A stretch of 6,220 nt of DNA from Deltaproteobacteria bacterium (GTDB taxonomy: Bacteria > Desulfobacterota > Desulfuromonadia > Desulfuromonadales > JAAYDE01), in the NCBI GenBank assembly GCA_017417085.1, contig JAFPZV010000042.1:1-6220 (forward strand), written 5' to 3'. A program made the position numbers and the translations under genes. Position 1 is the stretch's first letter; every line of letters starts with the position of its first letter. Shown one piece after another: positions 5,297-6,220 of the stretch. Under the pieces are notes generated by a model. The model saw only the letters and a program-made list of their open reading frames with translations. It was not told where the DNA came from and did not search any database.

Positions 5297-6220
5297 ATGA
5301 AGTACTTTATGTGGTTTTGTCTGATAGTGCTGATTGCCATTGCGGCGGTTTTCAAAATGGCGGAACACCCGGACAAACTGCTGGAAATGGCGACGAACTC
5401 TGCGAAATCCGCATATGAGTCTGCAAAACCCTATATAGAAAAGTATGCCTGCTGCGCCTGGGATTTTGCCAAGCAGCACAGTGGCGTGACGATCGGGATC
5501 CTGGTTCTGTTGATTGTCCTGCTTTTGCTGATGCTGCGGAAATCGCGGAGAAACCGGCTGCACCGGCTCTGTAAAAACGGGTCGCTGTACAATATTCGCA
5601 AGCTGCTGGCAAAGGGCGTGCCTGTCAACGCCATGAGGAAGGGAAAAACCGCGCTGATGGTTGCATCCGGGAGCAATTCCGATCCCGAGGTGATCTCGAT
5701 GCTGGTGAACGCGGGCGCCGATATCAATGTTGGGGGACGGAACGATCGTACCGCGCTCATGTTTGCGGCGGAGAGCAACTCCAATCCGGCGGTTCTGTCG
5801 GCTCTGATCAATGCGGGTGCCTCGGTGAATGCCCGTGATGGCCATAAGAATACTGCGTTGATGTTTGCGGCGTCTTCCAACTCCAATCCCGATGTCGCCC
5901 GGACGCTGGTTCAGTCGGGCGCGGATGTCAACGCCAAGGATGGCAAGGGGTTGACGGCCCTGTTGCGGGCGGCAAGTACCAATCCCGTACCGGATCTCAT
6001 CACGACGTTGGTGAAATCGGGAGCAATTATCGATACCAAGGGCAAGGATGGCATTAATGTGCTGTTGCGTGAGATCCAGCGCCCGGCCTATTTGCTCCAT
6101 CCGGAGCTGATTACGGCGCTGGTTCAGGCGGGAGCGGATGTCAACGCCTGTGATCGGGCCGGCAATACGGTTTTGATGCTGGCCGCGGAGGCGGAGAAGG
6201 CAAATCCGGAGGCGATAAGG
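5297..6220 (+). CDS. Membrane-anchored ankyrin-repeat protein (second paralogue, 3' end outside the window)
   Basis: The frame runs 308 codons from the ATG at 5297 to the window edge without a stop. The architecture copies the upstream gene. There is a hydrophobic segment at residues 2-19, a Lys/Ala-rich helical linker (about 20-62) containing 'YACCAW', and a strong second membrane span at 63-80. A very basic 'RKSRRNRLHRLCKNG' follows and leads into a degenerate first repeat. Ankyrin repeats then start near residues 118, 152, 186, 220, 254 and 291. The first four intervals are exactly 34 residues (102 bases). The fifth is 37, from a short insert around 'QRPAYLLHPE'. Typical units are 'TALMFAAESNSNPAVLSALINAGASVNA'-like, here described by the pattern TALM-AA-SNSNP-AGA-VNA. 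Positive charges after span 2 suggest cytoplasmic repeats. It is probably a protein-binding scaffold; partner unknown. Confidence 0.87.
   Translation, partial: MKYFMWFCLIVLIAIAAVFKMAEHPDKLLEMATNSAKSAYESAKPYIEKYACCAWDFAKQHSGVTIGILVLLIVLLLLMLRKSRRNRLHRLCKNGSLYNIRKLLAKGVPVNAMRKGKTALMVASGSNSDPEVISMLVNAGADINVGGRNDRTALMFAAESNSNPAVLSALINAGASVNARDGHKNTALMFAASSNSNPDVARTLVQSGADVNAKDGKGLTALLRAASTNPVPDLITTLVKSGAIIDTKGKDGINVLLREIQRPAYLLHPELITALVQAGADVNACDRAGNTVLMLAAEAEKANPEAIR

Noticed and set aside
5186..6100. 304-codon open frame on the minus strand
   Set aside because: It is the complement of the second ankyrin gene. Its apparent internal repetition only mirrors the 102-base period of the sense repeats.
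5648..6220. Regular 102-base DNA repeat considered as a CRISPR-like or satellite array
   Set aside because: The period is an exact codon multiple, the copies are diverged, and they translate into ankyrin repeats. There are no near-identical short repeats with unique spacers.

Overview
The window reads as chromosome of a Gram-negative, fairly GC-rich bacterium. It holds a compact housekeeping block followed by a looser accessory block, all on the + strand. The gene families (GlnD with an 'RAVGP.VW..WK' HD-domain signature, a XerD recombinase, an archaeal-type cofactor-independent phosphoglycerate mutase) would suit a deltaproteobacterial (Desulfobacterota-like) genome. That assignment is an impression from family distribution, not proof.

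Left part, 1-3330: the 3' end of glnD (nitrogen-sensing PII uridylyltransferase/uridylyl-removing enzyme, cut by the window edge), then xerD (tyrosine recombinase of chromosome dimer resolution), then an apgM-type phosphoglycerate mutase. The gaps are 38 and 39 bases, with no terminator between the genes, so they probably form one transcription unit. Their functions are unrelated.

Middle, 3331-3846: a non-coding stretch with a possible sigma70-type promoter and a T-rich leader, then an unrecognised small membrane protein of about 84 residues with a Cys-Cys-Cys cluster and an Ala/Pro-rich tail. A very strong intrinsic terminator (19-bp stem, one G-U pair, T7) closes this unit at 3782-3828.

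Right part, 3847-6220: two tandem paralogous genes for membrane-anchored ankyrin-repeat proteins. The first is complete (363 aa); the second runs off the window open (308 codons visible). Both have an N-terminal hydrophobic segment, a linker of about 40 residues, a second membrane segment, a basic juxtamembrane 'HRLC' motif, and then ankyrin repeats of an unusual, mostly 34-residue type carrying an N-x-N-P turn. A 358-base non-coding gap with several inverted repeats separates them. This membrane-tethered ankyrin cluster, possibly longer than what is visible, is the most interesting content. No CRISPR array, tRNA, rRNA, insertion sequence or phage gene was seen.
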